Made by a program: the position numbers and the translations under genes. 64,000 nt of DNA from DRPN01 sp964599235 (GTDB taxonomy: Bacteria > Bacteroidota > Bacteroidia > Bacteroidales > VadinHA17), in the NCBI GenBank assembly GCA_964599235.1, contig CAZRDX010000017.1:62001-126000 (forward strand), read 5' to 3'. The notes below the pieces were generated by a model. The model did not search any database. It was given only the letters and a program-made list of their open reading frames with translations, and had not been told where the DNA came from. The first letter of the stretch is position 1. Each line of letters starts with the position of its first letter. Positions 60,690-64,000 of this stretch are shown one piece after another.

Positions 60690-61550
60690 CTAACCCAGAT
60701 AGGATTTCAGCAGTTTGCTGCGTGAGGTGTGACGCAGACGCCGGATGGCCTTCTCCTTGATCTGGCGCACCCTCTCGCGTGTCAGACCGAACTTCTCCCC
60801 GATCTCTTCGAGGGTCATCTCCTGCACACCGATACCGAAGAAGAGCTTGATGATGTCCTTCTCCCGTTCGGTAAGCGTTGCCAGAGCGCGTTCGATCTCG
60901 CGGGTGAGGGACTCGTTCATCAGGTTCTTGTCGGCATTGGGCGAGTCGTTGTTGGGCAGCACGTCGAGGAGGCTGTTGTCCTCGCCTTCGACGAAAGGTG
61001 CGTCGACAGAGACGTGTCTGCCGGAGACACGCAGGGTATCGGAGACCTTCTCTTTAGGAAGGTCGAGGGCTTCCGCCAGTTCCTCGGTGGTAGGGGTACG
61101 TTCGTACTCCTGTTCGAACCTTGAGAAGGCCTTGTTGATCTTGTTGAGCGACCCGACCTGGTTGAGCGGCAGACGCACGATGCGCGACTGCTCGGCCAGG
61201 GCCTGCAGGATCGACTGGCGGATCCACCAGACGGCATAAGAGATGAACTTGAAACCGCGCGTCTCATCGAATTTCTCGGCGGCTTTGATCAGGCCCAGGT
61301 TGCCCTCGTTGATCAGGTCGGGCAGACTCAGACCCTGGTTCTGGTACTGTTTGGCCACCGACACGACAAAACGCAGGTTGGCCCTGGTCAGTTTCTCAAG
61401 GGCTTCACGGTCGCCTTTCTTGATACGCTGCGCCAGTTCCACCTCCTCTTCCACGCTGATCAGTTCCTCTTTCCCGATCTCCTGAAGGTACTTGTCCAGC
61501 GATGCACTTTCCCTGTTCGTGATCGATTTTGTGATCTTCAGTTGTCTCAT
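60690..61550 (-). CDS. rpoD: Primary RNA polymerase sigma factor (RpoD/SigA type)
   Basis: This 286-residue protein is the short housekeeping sigma of Bacteroidota. Region 1.2 starts LDKYLQEIGKEELIS, region 2 has NLRFVVSVAKQYQNQGL and the -10 recognition helix with FKFISYAVWWIRQSI, region 3 includes LPLNQVGSLNKINKAF, and region 4.2 ends with the helix-turn-helix MTLEEIGEKFGLTRERVRQIKEK. The N-terminal acidic region 1.1 of proteobacterial RpoD is absent, as normal for the phylum. It would read the TAnnTTTG promoters found across this window, including its own. Confidence 0.97.
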   Translation of the reverse strand: MRQLKITKSITNRESASLDKYLQEIGKEELISVEEEVELAQRIKKGDREALEKLTRANLRFVVSVAKQYQNQGLSLPDLINEGNLGLIKAAEKFDETRGFKFISYAVWWIRQSILQALAEQSRIVRLPLNQVGSLNKINKAFSRFEQEYERTPTTEELAEALDLPKEKVSDTLRVSGRHVSVDAPFVEGEDNSLLDVLPNNDSPNADKNLMNESLTREIERALATLTEREKDIIKLFFGIGVQEMTLEEIGEKFGLTRERVRQIKEKAIRRLRHTSRSKLLKSYLG

Positions 61551-61572
61551 AGTTATCCCCCGAAATTTGGTA

Positions 61573-61604
61573 CAAAATTACGCCTTTAAAATGTTTTTCA
61601 CAAG
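61573..61604 (-). promoter_or_regulatory. Promoter of rpoD (-33 CTTG, 20-bp spacer, -7 TAATTTTG)
   Basis: On the minus strand CTTG is followed after 20 bp by TAATTTTG, a perfect -7 box, 22 bp before the rpoD ATG. This is the clearest two-part Bacteroidota promoter in the window. Confidence 0.75.
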
Positions 61605-61675
61605 TTTGCAGGGCAGGATGCGGGCGGGAAGATCTGCCCGGCTCCATGCCCTGTAAACGTTTTTTATTTTTTCAT

Positions 61676-63148
61676 TCAGCCACGGAATTCATAGCTGAAG
61701 TATGTACCGTCGCTCTGGATCCCTTCGATGGCGCGGATCCTTTCGGCTCCGCCGGCCAGGATACGTGCCACATCCTCAGGCGTTCTGACCTCCTCGCCAT
61801 TGATGCTGAGGATGATGTATCCTTTGCGGATCCCGATGTCCATGAACTTGCCCGGTTTGATATCGGTCACTCTTACACCGTAATCGATGTGCAGATGATC
61901 CCTTTCCCGTCGTGTAAGGGGCTCAAAACGTGCACCATCGACATATCCGGCAGCTTTGATAAGCTCGGTACTTCCCTGACTGTTACGTAAGACAGCTACA
62001 ATTTGTTTCGTTTTACCATCTCTTTTTACGAGGACATTGACTTTGTCTTTGGGTCGGTAGAGGCTGAGTTCCTCTTTCAGTTCAGCCAGGGAGTTGACTT
62101 TCTTGCCGTTGATGGCCAGGATAATGTCTCCTTTGCGGATCCCGGCCTCTTCGGCTGCCCCTCCGGGCACAAGCCCTTCGACATAGACTCCTTCGATCTT
62201 GTCGAGGTGTTTTTCTTTGGCCACTTCAGCATCGATATCCAGTACCTGGACGCCCAGGTAAGCCCGTTGCACCTGGCCGTATTTTTCGATATCCTCCACC
62301 ACTTTCTTGACGATGTCGGCAGGGATAGCGAACGAATATCCGGTATATCCACCTGTGGGTGAGATGATGGCGGAGTTGATGCCGATGAGTTCGCCGCGCA
62401 GGTTCACCAGGGCACCGCCCGAGTTGCCCGGGTTGAGTGCGGCATCGGTCTGCAGGTACGACTCGATCTTATACTCCTTGTTGCCAATGATCCCAAGGTT
62501 GCGACCTTTGGCGCTGATGATACCCGCGGTGACCGTAGATGTAAGGTTGAAAGGGTTCCCGATGGCGAGGACCCAGTCACCGAGTCTGACCTGGTTGACA
62601 TCCCCGAAGCGCAGATAAGGAAGATCTTTGGCTTTGATCTTCAGCAGGGCCAGGTCGGTAGGCGGATCGACCCCCACCAGCTCGGCCTTGAAAGTACGTT
62701 TATCGTCCAGGGTCACCTGGATACGATGGGCATCCTTGATCACATGGTAGTTGGTGACGATATAACCATCAGGAGAGAGGATCACTCCCGACCCGAAACC
62801 CAGGACGGCCTGTTTGGGCGGCATTCCTCGGTCGCCAAAAAAGAAATAGTAAAAAGGATTGGCGGCATAAGTTTCCACCTCGGTCTCGGTTTTCACGTGC
62901 ACCACGGCTTTCACTCCCGTCTCGGCAGCGGTATTGAACTGCGACTCCACTGCGGAGGCCAGAGTCCCTTTCTCCGGCAGATTAACATAATGGACAGGCT
63001 GTTGAGCCTGCGAAATACTGCCGGTCATATCTTTCCCCTCGATCCTGTCAGCCGCTCCGCCATGCATGAACAGATAGATCAATACAATCCCCGTCACACC
63101 TCCCAGGAAGCCCGTCAGCAGCGTTGCAAAGAATCTTTTCGTTTTCAT
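61676..63148 (-). CDS. htrA: HtrA/Deg family periplasmic serine protease
   Basis: This 490-residue protease-chaperone has a membrane-spanning signal or anchor near residues 8-28 (FFATLLTGFLGGVTGIVLIYLF), a trypsin-fold domain with His in NYHVIKDAH, Asp in TDLALLKI and Ser in NPGNSGGALV, and two PDZ domains (starting AYLGVQVLDID and VRVTDIKPGKFMDIGIRKG). It degrades or refolds damaged envelope proteins. The second PDZ domain is complete. The gene stands alone upstream of rpoD on the same strand with a 125-bp spacer, and is divergent from dapF. Confidence 0.94.
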   Translation of the reverse strand: MKTKRFFATLLTGFLGGVTGIVLIYLFMHGGAADRIEGKDMTGSISQAQQPVHYVNLPEKGTLASAVESQFNTAAETGVKAVVHVKTETEVETYAANPFYYFFFGDRGMPPKQAVLGFGSGVILSPDGYIVTNYHVIKDAHRIQVTLDDKRTFKAELVGVDPPTDLALLKIKAKDLPYLRFGDVNQVRLGDWVLAIGNPFNLTSTVTAGIISAKGRNLGIIGNKEYKIESYLQTDAALNPGNSGGALVNLRGELIGINSAIISPTGGYTGYSFAIPADIVKKVVEDIEKYGQVQRAYLGVQVLDIDAEVAKEKHLDKIEGVYVEGLVPGGAAEEAGIRKGDIILAINGKKVNSLAELKEELSLYRPKDKVNVLVKRDGKTKQIVAVLRNSQGSTELIKAAGYVDGARFEPLTRRERDHLHIDYGVRVTDIKPGKFMDIGIRKGYIILSINGEEVRTPEDVARILAGGAERIRAIEGIQSDGTYFSYEFRG

Positions 63149-63327
63149 GATCTGTGTTTTTAAAATTTTAAAGTTGTTTCTTTATGGTTAAATTCGTAGC
63201 GTCAGGGTATCAGCAAATACTATGCCTGAAAGATACCGCGCCAGAAATACCGGAATGACCCTGTAAATTGATATCCAATTATTTATTGGAAACACACTCT
63301 TAACATTATTTAACGATTGATGACAGG

Positions 63328-64000
63328 ATGGAGCTTCGTTTCAGTAAATTCGAGGGCACAGGCAATGATTTCGTGATGATCGACAACCGGAGCGGTATTT
63401 TTTCTGCGGACCGAAGGACGGTGGCCTTCCTTTGTAAACGTCGCAAAGGTGTCGGCGCCGACGGCCTGATCCTGATCGAAGAAAGGGAAGGATATGATTT
63501 CGCCATGCGATATTTCAATGCCGACGGGGGTGAATCGACGATGTGCGGTAACGGGGGCCGGTGTGCCATTGCCTTTGCCCGTTCTCTTGGTCTATTCGGG
63601 GTCCGTACCCGTTTCCTGGCAGTGGACGGGGAACACGAAGGAAGTCTCACGGAAAGAGGTGTCCGTCTGAAGATGAACCCGGTAAAAGAGATCCGCAGGA
63701 TCGGTGAGGGATATTTTCTGGATACCGGTTCTCCTCATTATGTTCTGTTCCGGGACGATCTTGAACAGACCGATGTGGTGAAGGAAGGGAGGGAGTTACG
63801 GTACGGGGAGCTCTTCCGCCCGGCAGGGGCGAACATCAACTTTGTCCGTGTTGAAGGGCCTTCCCGCATCTTCAACCGCACCTATGAACGGGGGGTGGAA
63901 GACGAGACCCTCTCCTGCGGTACGGGCAGCATCGCTGCAGCGCTGGTCACCGCCCATACCCGACAAAATGTCAGCTCTCCCGTCACGGTGGAGACACGGG
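63328..64000 (+). CDS. dapF: Diaminopimelate epimerase (partial, runs off the window)
   Basis: The visible 224 codons read MELRFSKFEGTGNDFVMID at the start and cover most of the enzyme, which interconverts LL- and meso-diaminopimelate for lysine and peptidoglycan synthesis. Both catalytic cysteines are seen, in MCGNGGRC (near residue 72) and in SCGTGS (near residue 197), along with GANINFV. The frame is open to the window edge. The start ATG follows GACAGG; an out-of-frame ATG at 63320 is not used. Confidence 0.95.
   Translation, partial: MELRFSKFEGTGNDFVMIDNRSGIFSADRRTVAFLCKRRKGVGADGLILIEEREGYDFAMRYFNADGGESTMCGNGGRCAIAFARSLGLFGVRTRFLAVDGEHEGSLTERGVRLKMNPVKEIRRIGEGYFLDTGSPHYVLFRDDLEQTDVVKEGRELRYGELFRPAGANINFVRVEGPSRIFNRTYERGVEDETLSCGTGSIAAALVTAHTRQNVSSPVTVETR

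Noticed and set aside
1..64000. tRNA, rRNA, CRISPR, insertion sequence or prophage
   Set aside because: No cloverleaf-like sequence, regular repeat-spacer array, transposase, integrase or phage structural protein was seen by eye; a dedicated tRNA and repeat scan was not possible here.

Overview
The window is a GC-rich chromosomal segment from a member of the Bacteroidota, most likely an anaerobic, fermenting member of the order Bacteroidales. The evidence is convergent. The primary sigma factor has the short 286-residue form of this phylum. Many intergenic regions carry the phylum's TAnnTTTG -7 box. Several families are characteristic: TonB-dependent receptors, GH92 mannosidases, a BtuG-type surface lipoprotein, a DUF4293 membrane protein, and a secreted protease with a type IX secretion (T9SS) sorting tail. 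The genus cannot be named from sequence alone. No tRNA, rRNA, CRISPR array, transposase or phage gene was seen, and the segment reads as core chromosome with metabolic loci rather than a mobile island. LAYOUT. 1-2308 (minus): yjbQ-iorA-iorB, an operon for oxidising aryl-pyruvates from amino-acid fermentation. 2367-10399 (plus): a TonB-dependent receptor, ornithine aminotransferase, an M13 metallopeptidase lipoprotein and a CocE/S15-type hydrolase, a set suggesting peptide and amino-acid use. 10402-16878 (minus): gyrB followed 20 bp later by xylB-xylA-xylE for D-xylose catabolism. 17259-22039 (minus): a 1039-residue TPR protein translationally coupled to an outer-membrane beta-barrel. 22198-22911 (plus): an FtsE-type ATPase. 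22912-31910 (minus): a LacI-type regulator, a transglutaminase-fold lipoprotein, two GH92 alpha-mannosidases and a small basic protein; together with a GH47 alpha-mannosidase at 41971-43374 this points to use of mannose-rich glycans or glycoproteins. 32059-36497: YigZ, pyrB-pyrI, a nucleoside phosphorylase and a SirB1-like protein (plus), with a DUF4293 gene opposing. 36501-43374 (minus): a double-VOC protein, an SDR oxidoreductase, a stand-alone OLD-like ATPase, a SpoIIE/PP2C phosphatase and GH47. 43464-52991 (plus): a cobalamin-riboswitch-controlled B12 uptake operon (btuB, btuG, a T9SS serine protease, btuF, btuC, btuD, and an unknown Cys-motif protein). 52988-55916 (minus): TPR protein, ribH and acyl-CoA synthetase. 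56025-60621 (plus): recF, a DUF721 gene, a secreted endonuclease/phosphatase-family protein and uvrB. 60690-63148 (minus): rpoD and an HtrA/Deg protease. 63328-end (plus): dapF, cut by the window edge. HOW IT FITS TOGETHER. Carbon enters through xylose (xylE/A/B) and mannosides (GH92/GH47), and through peptides (M13, S15-like). Amino-acid carbon can be handled by RocD and IorAB. Vitamin B12 is taken from outside by a complete outer-to-inner membrane route under riboswitch control. The most interesting points are: the T9SS protease inside the B12 operon; the transglutaminase-fold protein coupled to an alpha-mannosidase; the xyl genes placed directly behind gyrB; two intergenic arrays of three 12-bp units built on CTACGTAG; and the stand-alone OLD-like ATPase with a degenerate TOPRIM region. 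Several gene starts were moved downstream because the longest reading frame would begin inside or upstream of a -7 box.
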